DNA of 64,000 nucleotides from Nitrospirae bacterium JdFR-86 (GTDB lineage: Bacteria; Nitrospirota; Thermodesulfovibrionia; Thermodesulfovibrionales; JdFR-86). This document shows, piece by piece, positions 31,867 through 41,296 of this stretch. Made by a program: the position numbers and the translations under genes. Under the pieces are notes generated by a model. It was given only the letters and a program-made list of their open reading frames with translations, made no database searches and had not been told where the DNA came from. The number at the start of each line of letters is the position of its first letter. The first letter of the stretch is position 1. Location of the stretch: the NCBI GenBank assembly GCA_002011815.1, contig MTOV01000015.1, positions 65,405 to 129,404 of the forward strand, read 5' to 3'.

Positions 31867-34380
31867 ATGGGAAGGAAAGTTTGCATGGGTTTTAATTTTC
31901 TACTGCTTCTGGTCTTTGTTCTGTCCGGCTGTGGCGGTGGTAGCAGTTCGTCTACTACCACCTCAAGCGGTTCGGTTAGTGCGCTGACTGTGGCTGAAAA
32001 AGTAAGTGTTGTAGACGCGCAGTCAGAGCAAAGCACTTCCTCGGTGTCACCGCTGAGTGTGGATTTCGAGCGTGCACGGCTTGCCATCACTGCAGTGCCT
32101 GCTGATTCGGATTATAACAAGGACAAAACCATTATCTTTGTCGAGGAGCGTTCTGCGGAAACGTTTAATCTCGTAAACGAAATCCTCTGTATGATAGCGC
32201 AGAGCCAATATGACGACATGCTCAACAAGGGCGATTACAAAGCGCAGATTGACGTCAAGCAGTGCGAGCAGGAAAACGACAGCGCTTCAACTGCAGGGCA
32301 GCAGTCCCAGAACAAGTCCTCCGCATCTACAATGCCTGAATATGCGCTGTGGACAGTAAACTCTTCAAGAGCGGACAGCAGCTCACCTCATATTGTAAAG
32401 GCATGGATTCACGAATCAGCGAGTGGGTTTGACCCTGCAAAGGTAATCTTTACCAATACCGTCATAACCGAGGGCAAAAGCGACACGAACCCCTACGGTA
32501 TCTTTACGATGAACTTCAAGGCATACCCTGAGGTCAATGGAACCGTGGATACAAGCGGAGACCCTATATTCAAAGGGCTTCTGAAGGCGGAAAGGGATTC
32601 CGCCACAGGCAAGGTGCTGTTGAAATTTGTTGTTAGTGGTGGTTTTGATACCCCGGATGGCACTATGTCTTTCACCGAGGCGGCTACTCTGGAAAGGGCG
32701 GCAGACGGCTCAACAGGCGGAGGCACTGTCTCTACTGTCAATGTAGACTCAGGAAGCACGGTACAGACACAGTTCGATTTCGCATTTGACCAGAACTACT
32801 TCTTAAGAGAAGATGCATTAGGAAATAAAATATGCCTTGACAGAAACAGCTTTGATGAGGCCACATGGAGATATGGTCTTTATAATTCCACAACAGGCAG
32901 CAGGGTGAACCTTAACTCAGGATTCCCTGTAAGGACTGAGGATGGAGTTCACGGCTGGGTCGGCTACTACGGAATGTGGTTCCCTATGGATGTATCCATA
33001 ACCAACGGTGCTACGGTTTACAGAGAGACTTACGGACAGGGTGGTACAGCGACACCATACCAGGTCTTTATAGCCAGCGGCAGGCTCGTAAAGCACGAGA
33101 AGAAACAGTTGACACTGGCGGATATCGAGAACATCCCGCTTCAGTATCACGACTCTAACCCTAACTCAGGCGACAGCACTGAATACCGCACGATATGGAA
33201 CGGGACAACATTCTCTCACGTAGGAATGCTGAATACGAGCACATGGATGTGGGAGGATATAACCCCGCAGGATATGGACCTTTCCTCTCTTGACTGGACA
33301 GACCTTCATTTCTGGTCGCAGTCCCTTGGTGGCTCTGTGCAGATTCAGCTTGAGGACGGAACAGACAGGTGCAGCCAGAATCAGGATGGCTCATTTGACT
33401 GCTCCGGTGCTATTGATACCGCTGCTGAGATTGCAAACACACCAGTCATATTCTATTCCGAAAACCTTGTTTATCCCGGCGATACTGTGCCTTCTACGCT
33501 TTCGTGCCTTGAGAACTGTCCAAATCCGGCAACCATCAACAACTCTACCTCTGCTGATGATTACTTTGATACATGGAGTTTAAGCTGGCAGGATGTTGCA
33601 CCGGCAAATGCAAACGTCGTGGATTACGAGTTTGACACGACCAGTATGATTCTTAAGTGCGTTGATACCGACTTCGGCTGCAATAGCACTGGCGATGACG
33701 TAGTGCAGACGGCAAGCGGGGCAAGCACATGGGGAGTGTGGAGCGGTCCGCTTTTTGACTTGACAAGCTCGAGTATTCAGAATGCACTTGCCTGCGTCTG
33801 GGACGATACCGGAACCTCTACATGCGGGTGGCAGGCATGGAGTAACCTCGATGTGTTCTACACATGGGAGACAGGTCCTAACGACTGGAACAAATTTACT
33901 GCTCTTAAAGACCCTGACACCGGCGAGTTCGTTACATTCGACCCGCCAATACAGGTGGAGTATACCCATACCCAGACCGACACCACTGCGTCGGATTATA
34001 AATACAACGGCACAAAGTTCTATCTCGAATACAGCGGTTTTGGAAACCTCTGGGGCATACCCGGTGTGTGCGTCGATATGGATACAGGTGAGGAAACAGA
34101 GTGCGCAGAGGGTGTAAGATGGGTGCCTGAGTTCTCGATTCCTGACGGTTCAACGGTTACAGATACCTCAACCGATGCAGAGTACCTCGTGAAAGCACTT
34201 GAGAAAGAGCAGAGGATGAGGCTTTCGAATCCGAGCGACTCGTCGGATGTATCCGCGTGCTCGTCACTGACCACTACTACGTATACTCTGCCTTCGATTT
34301 CCGACTGGCAAGACCCTGCCATCGGAGATGAGCCTACAGTTACCGACCCGCCTGCGGTAATAGGCGGAGTGCTTCAATAA
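31867..34380 (+). CDS. Large secreted Cys-containing lipoprotein, unknown function
   Basis: Lipobox VLSGCGGGSSSSTTTSSGSVS; long soluble region with several Cys (CLENCPNP, CVDTDFGC, CVDMDTGEETEC). Confidence 0.8.
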   Translation: MGRKVCMGFNFLLLLVFVLSGCGGGSSSSTTTSSGSVSALTVAEKVSVVDAQSEQSTSSVSPLSVDFERARLAITAVPADSDYNKDKTIIFVEERSAETFNLVNEILCMIAQSQYDDMLNKGDYKAQIDVKQCEQENDSASTAGQQSQNKSSASTMPEYALWTVNSSRADSSSPHIVKAWIHESASGFDPAKVIFTNTVITEGKSDTNPYGIFTMNFKAYPEVNGTVDTSGDPIFKGLLKAERDSATGKVLLKFVVSGGFDTPDGTMSFTEAATLERAADGSTGGGTVSTVNVDSGSTVQTQFDFAFDQNYFLREDALGNKICLDRNSFDEATWRYGLYNSTTGSRVNLNSGFPVRTEDGVHGWVGYYGMWFPMDVSITNGATVYRETYGQGGTATPYQVFIASGRLVKHEKKQLTLADIENIPLQYHDSNPNSGDSTEYRTIWNGTTFSHVGMLNTSTWMWEDITPQDMDLSSLDWTDLHFWSQSLGGSVQIQLEDGTDRCSQNQDGSFDCSGAIDTAAEIANTPVIFYSENLVYPGDTVPSTLSCLENCPNPATINNSTSADDYFDTWSLSWQDVAPANANVVDYEFDTTSMILKCVDTDFGCNSTGDDVVQTASGASTWGVWSGPLFDLTSSSIQNALACVWDDTGTSTCGWQAWSNLDVFYTWETGPNDWNKFTALKDPDTGEFVTFDPPIQVEYTHTQTDTTASDYKYNGTKFYLEYSGFGNLWGIPGVCVDMDTGEETECAEGVRWVPEFSIPDGSTVTDTSTDAEYLVKALEKEQRMRLSNPSDSSDVSACSSLTTTTYTLPSISDWQDPAIGDEPTVTDPPAVIGGVLQ

Positions 34381-34400
34381 TAAAACTCCTTCCCAAAAAA

Positions 34401-34427
34401 GGCGGGGCATTCGCCCCGCCTTTTTTT
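34401..34427 (+). terminator. Rho-independent terminator
   Basis: GGCGGGGCattcGCCCCGCC followed by TTTTTTT, after the lipoprotein stop. Confidence 0.93.
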
Positions 34428-34452
34428 ATGCGTTATCTGTTAAACTTATTCA

Positions 34453-37098
34453 ATGAATCTCTACCTTATTGACGGAAACTCTTACGTATACCGCGCATTT
34501 TATGCAATAAGAGGGCTTTCTGACTCAAAAGGCAGACCCACCAATGCCATATACGGCTTTACGAACATGCTCCTTAAGATAATCAGGGAGAGAAAGCCTG
34601 ACGCCCTTGTCGTTTCCTTCGACTCACCGCATCCTACAGAAAGGCACATGCTCTTTGAGGAATACAAGGCTCACAGGCCTGAAACCCCTGATGAGCTTAC
34701 ACAACAGATGCCGCATATCAGAAAGATAATAGGTGCCCTCCGCATAAAGACGTTCGAGATGCCGGGCTATGAGGCAGACGACATACTTGCAACACTTGCA
34801 GAAAAAGCCTCAAAAGAAGGAATGGAAGTCTTCATAGTCACCGCGGACAAGGACATGCTCCAGATCCTTCATGATTCAATAAAAATCTACGACCCGATGA
34901 AAGACAGAATCCTTGATGAATCTTATGTAAAGGACAAGTTCGGCGTCCCGCCGTCAAGGATTACGGAATTCATGGCTCTTGTCGGAGACGCAGTGGACAA
35001 CATCCCCGGAGTAAAAGGCATAGGAGAAAAGACTGCAAAAGAGCTTCTTAGTGAATTTAAAGCCCTTGATGAACTGATAGAACACCCTGAAAGAATAAAA
35101 AAAGAAAGACTGAGAAAACTCATAACCGAAAATATAGACGCTATAAAACTGAGCAGGAGGCTTGCAGAGATAAACAGGCAGGTGCCGCTTGAGATAGACC
35201 TGAAGGAGTTCTTTCTTAAAGAGCCTGACTGGCAGATGCTCTTAAGTCTTTTTAAAGACTTCGAGTTCTCCTCGCTCATGAAGTTAATTCCCGGGACACC
35301 GGCATCTGAAAACCACTACGAGACAGTGCTTGAACTCAATAAACTAAAAGAGTATTTAAGCTCTGTAAAAGAGGAGTTTTCTTTTGATACCGAGACCACA
35401 GGGAAAGACCCTATCAGGGACAGCATAGTAGGGTTTTCCATCTGCACTGAAAAAGGCAGGGCGGTTTATGTCCCCCTTATGCATGCATACGAGGGTGCGC
35501 CCCGGCAGATAAACAAAAAGGACGCCATTGGTGCAATAAAGCCTCTTCTTGAAGATGACTCTATTGCAAAAATCGGACACAACCTTAAATACGATATGCT
35601 TATCTTCAAGAAGGAAGGGATTAGTACAAAAGGCAGGCTCTATGACACAATGGTAGCCTCGTATCTTTTAAACCCGCTTAGAGCTGACCACAGTCTGGAG
35701 AACGTCTCTCTCGAATGCCTTTCGAGAAAAAAGAAGACTTTTATGGAAGTGGCAGGCAAGGGCGGTTTCCAGAGTGTGCAGATACCACAGGCAACAGAGT
35801 ATGCCTGCGATGATGCAGAGCTTGCATTTGAACTTAAGGAGCTGCTTTTTGAAAGGCTGAAGAATGAAGAACTCGAATCTGTTTATTTCGACATAGAGAT
35901 GCCGCTTATATATGTGCTTGCAGAGATGGAAGAGGCAGGCGTGAAAATAGATGCGGAAAAACTGAATGCAATCTCAAAAGAGCTTGACCGTGAGCTTGAT
36001 GCGCACAAAAAAAGAATATACTTTCTTGCAGGCGGGGAGTTTAATATAAACTCTCCGAAACAGCTCGGCAGGGTGTTGTTTGAGACCCTTGGTCTTAAGC
36101 CTGGAAAGAAAAAGAAGACAGGATACTCCACTGATATGAGCGTGCTTGAGGAGCTTGCAAAGACCCATGAGCTTCCGGGTGAGATACTTAACTGGAGAAG
36201 CCTCTATAAATTAAAAACGACTTATGTGGATGCGCTTCCAGCACTTGTAAACCCCACTACCGGAAGGCTTCATACATCGTTTAACCAGACGGTTACAGCC
36301 ACAGGAAGACTTTCAAGCAGTGAGCCGAACCTCCAGAACATACCTGTAAGAGGACACTGGGGAAAAATGATAAGAGAGGCATTTACAGCAGAGGAAGGAT
36401 GCCTCCTAATCTCTGCTGATTACTCTCAGATAGAGCTGAGGATTCTGGCGCATCTGAGCAGGGATGAGGCGCTTGTTGATTCCTTCCGCAGGGATATTGA
36501 CGTACATTCACGCACAGCATCCGAGATATTCGATGTGCCGGTTGATAAGGTTACATCTGATATGAGGAGGATAGCCAAGACGGTGAATTTCGGAGTGGTT
36601 TACGGGATAACACCGTTTGGGCTTTCAGATACCCTCAATGTATCAAGAGAAGAGGCAGAAAAGTATATAGAGCATTATTTTCAAAAGCATGCTGGTGTAA
36701 AGGCATACATAGAAGGGGTTTTGTCAGAGGCAAGAGAGAAAGGCTATGTAAAGACCATTTACGGCAGAAAAAGACCTGTGCCTGAACTCAAAAGCAAGAA
36801 TGCGAATACAAGACTGCTTGGCGAAAGACTTGCAGTGAACTCTCCCATACAGGGCACAGCAGCGGATATTATAAAACTGGCAATGATTAACATTGCAAAA
36901 AGGCTTAAAGACTTACGTATGAAGACAAGAATGATACTTCAGGTGCATGACGAACTGCTGTTTGAATCTCCTGAAGAGGAGGCACAGCAGGTTATGGAAC
37001 TGGTAAAAGAACAGATGCAGAAAGCCGCAGAGCTTTCCGTACCCCTTAAGGTGGATATCGGATGCGGTAAAAACTGGGCAGAGGCACACTCAATATAA
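34453..37098 (+). CDS. polA: DNA polymerase I (5'-3' exo, 3'-5' exo and polymerase domains)
   Basis: LYLIDGNSYVYRAFYAI; FDTETTG with YACDDAELAFEL; QTVTATGRLSSSEPNLQNIPVR; DYSQIELRILAHLS; QVHDELLFE. Confidence 0.97.
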   Translation: MNLYLIDGNSYVYRAFYAIRGLSDSKGRPTNAIYGFTNMLLKIIRERKPDALVVSFDSPHPTERHMLFEEYKAHRPETPDELTQQMPHIRKIIGALRIKTFEMPGYEADDILATLAEKASKEGMEVFIVTADKDMLQILHDSIKIYDPMKDRILDESYVKDKFGVPPSRITEFMALVGDAVDNIPGVKGIGEKTAKELLSEFKALDELIEHPERIKKERLRKLITENIDAIKLSRRLAEINRQVPLEIDLKEFFLKEPDWQMLLSLFKDFEFSSLMKLIPGTPASENHYETVLELNKLKEYLSSVKEEFSFDTETTGKDPIRDSIVGFSICTEKGRAVYVPLMHAYEGAPRQINKKDAIGAIKPLLEDDSIAKIGHNLKYDMLIFKKEGISTKGRLYDTMVASYLLNPLRADHSLENVSLECLSRKKKTFMEVAGKGGFQSVQIPQATEYACDDAELAFELKELLFERLKNEELESVYFDIEMPLIYVLAEMEEAGVKIDAEKLNAISKELDRELDAHKKRIYFLAGGEFNINSPKQLGRVLFETLGLKPGKKKKTGYSTDMSVLEELAKTHELPGEILNWRSLYKLKTTYVDALPALVNPTTGRLHTSFNQTVTATGRLSSSEPNLQNIPVRGHWGKMIREAFTAEEGCLLISADYSQIELRILAHLSRDEALVDSFRRDIDVHSRTASEIFDVPVDKVTSDMRRIAKTVNFGVVYGITPFGLSDTLNVSREEAEKYIEHYFQKHAGVKAYIEGVLSEAREKGYVKTIYGRKRPVPELKSKNANTRLLGERLAVNSPIQGTAADIIKLAMINIAKRLKDLRMKTRMILQVHDELLFESPEEEAQQVMELVKEQMQKAAELSVPLKVDIGCGKNWAEAHSI

Positions 37099-37113
37099 AG
37101 GGAACAGACGGAG

Positions 37114-37788
37114 GTGGGTGAAGTGAAGAAAAAAGAGCTTGAAAAGAAGAAAGTGGTTGAACTCAGGGCTCTGGCAAAAGAGCTCGGGATTAAATTGAAA
37201 GCAAGAAGAAAAGCCGAAATCATAGATGAATTGATTAAGAAGACACCCAGGAAAAAGCGAAAACCTGCAAAAAAGAAAGCCGTTGAAAGACCCCTGATTA
37301 AAAAGACAGACAAGCCTGTATCCCTAAGGGCAAAAGCCAGAGAAAGAGCACTTGTGAAGAAGGCACAGACTCCTTTAGAGCCTGTGAAAGAGCTGTCCGT
37401 AGCAGGTGACATAGACAGAGTCACTGCCCTTACTGTCAGCCCATGGCAGATATTCACTTACTGGGAGCTTACAGAGCGCACTGTGCGTAAGGGCACTATT
37501 ACTTTAAGGGTTTATGACGTAACAGGAGTGGATTTTGACGGGGAGAACGCACTTAGTTTTTTTGACATAAAGATGTCGAAAAGAGTGGGAAGCGCTTATA
37601 TAGATGTAGTGCCTGGAAGGGAGTTCATCGTGGATATAGGAGTCTTAAGCCCTGAAGGCACGTTCATGCCGGCAAGAAGGTCGAACAGGGTTTCAACGCC
37701 TCCGGGTGCACCGCAGAAGGAAAAGGCGATTCTTCCTGCCGAGTATTTCGAGTTCTACCCCGGTAGAGAACCAATGCCTACTTCTTAG
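37114..37788 (+). CDS. Rho N-terminal-like/DUF4912 domain protein
   Basis: VVELRALAKELGIKLKARRKAEIIDELIKK; C-terminal VSPWQIFTYWELTERTVRKG...SAYIDVVPGREFIVDIGVLSPEGTFMPARRSNRVSTP. Confidence 0.8.
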   Translation: MGEVKKKELEKKKVVELRALAKELGIKLKARRKAEIIDELIKKTPRKKRKPAKKKAVERPLIKKTDKPVSLRAKARERALVKKAQTPLEPVKELSVAGDIDRVTALTVSPWQIFTYWELTERTVRKGTITLRVYDVTGVDFDGENALSFFDIKMSKRVGSAYIDVVPGREFIVDIGVLSPEGTFMPARRSNRVSTPPGAPQKEKAILPAEYFEFYPGREPMPTS

Positions 37789-38654
37789 TCGTCTTCTTTT
37801 GCGAATGGATGTGCTTTGTCGTATACGTCCATGAGGTGGACTATGTCGAGATGTGTGTATTTCTGCGTGGTTGACAAAGAGGAGTGTCCAAGGAGTTCTT
37901 GAATTACTCTCAGGTCTGCACCGCTTTGCAAAAGGTGTGTGGCAAATGTGTGTCTCAGGGTATGGGGGCTTACCTTACCGCTTAACGCCAGCATCCTTGA
38001 GTATTTCATCACAATACGTCTTACGCCTCTGTCTGTAAGCCTTGTGCCTTTTCTGTTAAGAAAAAGAGCCTCATGGGGTTTTTTAAGAAGTGCCCTTTCA
38101 ACCATATAGGCTTTAAGCGCATCCATGGCTTTTGTTCCGACAGGCACTATCCGTTCTTTTTTGCCTTTTCCTCTTACTTTCAGCATGCCCTCACGGAGGT
38201 TCAGATCTTCGACATTCAGGGCTGAAAGCTCGCTTACTCTGAGTCCGCTTGAATAAAGCAGTTCAAGCACTGCCCTGTCTCTGGCAGCAAGAAAGCCTAT
38301 CCCTTCTGGTTTTTCCACGAGTGAAAAAACCTCATCTACGCTGAGAAATCTCGGCAACTGCTTTGGAAGTTTGGGGGAAGAGACCAGTTTTGCAGGATTG
38401 GCTTTAATATAGCCTTCCCTGTGAAGAAACTTAAAGAACGACCTTAAAGCCGCAAGCCTTCTTGATGCAGTAGTTTTCTTGCGCCCTCCTGTAATCTCGG
38501 ATGCCACGAATCCCCTGATGTCGCTTAAGTCTATTTCATCGGATGCAGATTCAAAGAACAGTTCGAGGTCTTTTCTGTATGCCCTTATTGTGTGAGGTGA
38601 TGCTCCTCTTTGCACCTCAAGGTATTTGAGGAATTTGTCAAGGTATTTTTTCAT
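37785..38654 (-). CDS. xerC: Tyrosine recombinase XerC/XerD
   Basis: YLEVQRGASPHTIRAYRKDL; LLYSSGLRVSELSALNVEDL; SPHTLRHTFATHLLQSGADLRVIQELLGHSSLSTTQKYTHL. Confidence 0.94.
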   Translation of the reverse strand: MKKYLDKFLKYLEVQRGASPHTIRAYRKDLELFFESASDEIDLSDIRGFVASEITGGRKKTTASRRLAALRSFFKFLHREGYIKANPAKLVSSPKLPKQLPRFLSVDEVFSLVEKPEGIGFLAARDRAVLELLYSSGLRVSELSALNVEDLNLREGMLKVRGKGKKERIVPVGTKAMDALKAYMVERALLKKPHEALFLNRKGTRLTDRGVRRIVMKYSRMLALSGKVSPHTLRHTFATHLLQSGADLRVIQELLGHSSLSTTQKYTHLDIVHLMDVYDKAHPFAKEDD

Positions 38655-39349
38655 GAAAACACCTGAAACAGAAAGAATGTAACCGATGCTCCTATGAGCC
38701 CTCCGAGTATGACCTCCAATGCGTTATGCACGCGTGTTGTTATCCGGCTCTGTGCAATTATCACTGCGAGTATGAAACACAGGAACGAGGCAAAAAAGCT
38801 TTCCGTTGTATACGTGACTGAGACCCAGACCGAAAAGGCAAGAGCAGCATGCCCGCTTGGCATCCCCCCGCTTAAAGGATGTCCTTTTCCAAAGTAAGCC
38901 TTCATCAAAACTACTATTATAAGAACAAGAATAAAGGCAATGATTGATATTTCCTCTTTCGAGTGCTTTGTTATGTAGAGTCCTCTCTCAAAGATATCAC
39001 GCACATACGGAAAGAGAATTATATAGCCTATGACAGCAGAGCCTAATGCGGTTATCAGCACTGCACCTGCTGCTATGTCTTTTGCGGCTTTTGCCTTTTC
39101 GCTGTGCTCTGGAGAAAGCAGGTCAACAATGGCTTCCACGGCTGTGTTTAGCATCTCGGCAAGCAGAACGGCTATGACTGCAAGGGCTATGAACAGGAAT
39201 TCGTTTTTTGAGACGCCTACGGCATAGCTTGCAATCAGCACTCCAGCAGCAGTGTAGAAGTGATATCTAAGGTGCTTCTGGGTTTTTGCTGCATGGAGTA
39301 TGCCTTCTATGGCGAAATTGACGCTGTTAACCCATTGTCTTAAAGGCAT
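38651..39349 (-). CDS. Fused diacylglycerol/undecaprenol kinase (DgkA-like) and PAP2 phosphatase
   Basis: AEMLNTAVEAIVDLLSPEHSEKAKAAKDIAAGAVL (DgkA) followed by GKGHPLSGGMPSGHAALAFSVW...RITTRVHNALEVILGGLIG (PAP2). Confidence 0.9.
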   Translation of the reverse strand: MPLRQWVNSVNFAIEGILHAAKTQKHLRYHFYTAAGVLIASYAVGVSKNEFLFIALAVIAVLLAEMLNTAVEAIVDLLSPEHSEKAKAAKDIAAGAVLITALGSAVIGYIILFPYVRDIFERGLYITKHSKEEISIIAFILVLIIVVLMKAYFGKGHPLSGGMPSGHAALAFSVWVSVTYTTESFFASFLCFILAVIIAQSRITTRVHNALEVILGGLIGASVTFFLFQVFS

Positions 39350-39408
39350 ATGCTATTTTACCACTAAATGACGGTTACGAGCTTTTCAGACGCCTGCGGG
39401 AAAGCCGG

Positions 39409-39855
39409 TTAAGATTCTTCGAGCTTCTCAAGGAGTTCTGTCTCCTTTTTTATCATCTTTCTTCTCTGGTAGGTGTTTTTTTCGTGGTCGTAGCCCAGGA
39501 GGTGAAGGAGTCCATGCACCAGAAGCCGCCGGAGTTCCTCTTTAAAGGTGACACCGTGCTCTTTAGCCTGAATAAGGGCTTGTGAGGGGTTTATGACTAT
39601 GTCTCCGATAAGAAAGTCAGCATCCGCAGGGAATTCGTCAGGAGATTCATAGATGGGAAATGAAAGCACATCTGTGGTTCTGTTTACCCCCCGGTATTTG
39701 AGGTTCAGCTCTTTTGTCCTTTTTGCCCCTGCCAGAAGTATGCTAAGTTCGGCTCTTTGCAGGTTGAGCAGTCTGAGGGCTTTCAGCGAATCTTTCTTTA
39801 GCTGCCTGAGATTTACTCTTATTTTCCTTTGTTGATTGCTTATAGAGACCTTCAC
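39409..39855 (-). CDS. ybeY: Endoribonuclease YbeY
   Basis: LVHGLLHLLGYDHEKNTYQRRKMIKKETELL. GTG at 39855 gives MKVSISNQQRK with upstream GAGGA. Confidence 0.93.
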   Translation of the reverse strand: MKVSISNQQRKIRVNLRQLKKDSLKALRLLNLQRAELSILLAGAKRTKELNLKYRGVNRTTDVLSFPIYESPDEFPADADFLIGDIVINPSQALIQAKEHGVTFKEELRRLLVHGLLHLLGYDHEKNTYQRRKMIKKETELLEKLEES

Positions 39856-41296
39856 TGCGTTCCTCTTTGAAGTCAAAGCCGGGATAATCGACTCTTTTGT
39901 GGAATATGCCTGTCAGGATGTAGGTAAAACGCTTTTTAACCTCGTAGATGTCTTTAAGTGTCAGTTCGCATTCATCGAGTTGTCCTGTAAGGAATATGTG
40001 ATTTATTATTTTGTCGACCAGTGCTGCGATTCTTGCGGATGTAGGCTCGGTAAGCACTCTCGATGCCGCTTCTACTGCATCAGCCATCATTATAAGTGCG
40101 GTTATGCGGCTCTGGGGTCTGGGCCCCGGATACCTGTACTCCTGCTCTGAAAGTTCAGAGCCGTTTGGCTGTCCTTTGGCTTTCTCGTAAAAATATGTAA
40201 TAAGGCTGTCGCCATGGTGCTGCTGTATGATGTCTATTATTACCGGAGGCAGTTTGTGCTGTTTTGCAAGTTCCACTCCTTCTTTCACATGTGAGATCAG
40301 TATCATACTGGACATATGAGGCGTGAGTTTTTCGTGTTTGCTTACTCCGGTGACCTGGTTTTCGATGAAGTATTCAGGCATCTTCATCTTTCCTATGTCG
40401 TGATAATAAGCTCCGACACGGGCAAGCAGGGGATTTACCCCTACGGACTCCGCCACTGCCTCTACAAGATTGCCAACGATTATGCTGTGATGATACGTGC
40501 CCGGTGCAGCAATCATAAGGTTTTTCATAAGGGGCTGGTCAAGGTCGAGAAGCTCAAGAAGGCTTATGTCTGTCGTAACATTGAAAAGATACTCAAGCAG
40601 AGGCAACGTCAGCGAGACTATGGCGATGACTAATACTGCAGAGACTCCAGCAAATCCCATTGCTATCAGTGTTTTAAAGGTAAAGAACTCTCCGCCGAAA
40701 AGCTGTATGAATATTACCGTAAAAAGGTTTGCACACAGGACATAAAGTCCTCCTCTGAGAATGGCAGTGCGCTTTTTGCATCTTATGACGCTGAAGGCAG
40801 CGGTCAGACTGCCCACGAACACATACAGGGCAAATGTAGCGTCAGCCTGCCACAACCCTGAAAGAAGACTTACAATAAAAGAAAATACAATTGCTGTGTG
40901 GAAGTCAAAAAGAAGGGTGACGAGCATTGCACCTGCAGGAATTGGTATTCCGAAGACAGCGGCACCGCCTGTCTCTATCTCAAGCCCGCGGGACAGACCA
41001 TAAAGGATGTATTCCATGACCCTGCCGAGCAGAAGCGTGCCGACAATCATAAGCCCCAGAAGCAAAAGCATGCTGTATTTCTTTATATACTGGGGTTTGT
41101 ATCTCATGATGTCCTTGTAGAGGATGAACAACAGGACGGATGCTATCAGAAAACTGCCTATGAATTCTTCAATACCAAATTTCTTCTGTATTGTGACTGC
41201 TGACAGAAATCCAAATACTGTTAGAAGAGAGTAGATTTTTAAATCAGTCTTTCTGCTGCTTAGTCTCTTCTGCAAGTTTTCTTTCATATCTGTCAT
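39743..41296 (-). CDS. HDIG-domain 7TM-type (PgpH/YqfF-like) phosphohydrolase, short form lacking a large extracellular domain
   Basis: APGTYHHSIIVGNLVEAVAESVGVNPLLARVGAYYHDIGKMKMPEYFIENQ; HHGDSLITYFYEKAK. Confidence 0.9.
   Translation of the reverse strand: MTDMKENLQKRLSSRKTDLKIYSLLTVFGFLSAVTIQKKFGIEEFIGSFLIASVLLFILYKDIMRYKPQYIKKYSMLLLLGLMIVGTLLLGRVMEYILYGLSRGLEIETGGAAVFGIPIPAGAMLVTLLFDFHTAIVFSFIVSLLSGLWQADATFALYVFVGSLTAAFSVIRCKKRTAILRGGLYVLCANLFTVIFIQLFGGEFFTFKTLIAMGFAGVSAVLVIAIVSLTLPLLEYLFNVTTDISLLELLDLDQPLMKNLMIAAPGTYHHSIIVGNLVEAVAESVGVNPLLARVGAYYHDIGKMKMPEYFIENQVTGVSKHEKLTPHMSSMILISHVKEGVELAKQHKLPPVIIDIIQQHHGDSLITYFYEKAKGQPNGSELSEQEYRYPGPRPQSRITALIMMADAVEAASRVLTEPTSARIAALVDKIINHIFLTGQLDECELTLKDIYEVKKRFTYILTGIFHKRVDYPGFDFKEERSEGLYKQSTKENKSKSQAAKERFAESPQTAQPAKSRT

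Noticed and set aside
33580-33969. Minus-strand Cys-rich 129-aa ORF in the lipoprotein gene
   Set aside because: Antisense shadow ORF; Cys richness derives from complementary codons.
36939-37457. 172-aa minus-strand ORF spanning polA end and DUF4912 gene
   Set aside because: Ser/Phe-rich shadow of Lys/Glu-rich coding sequence.
37785-38654. XerC/D-like recombinase as evidence for a mobile element
   Set aside because: Housekeeping-type Xer with no att repeats, tRNA boundary or cargo nearby.
39409-39876. Frameshift in HDIG/ybeY junction
   Set aside because: Both frames are intact and ybeY has its own GTG and SD; treated as overlap rather than pseudogene, pending read check.
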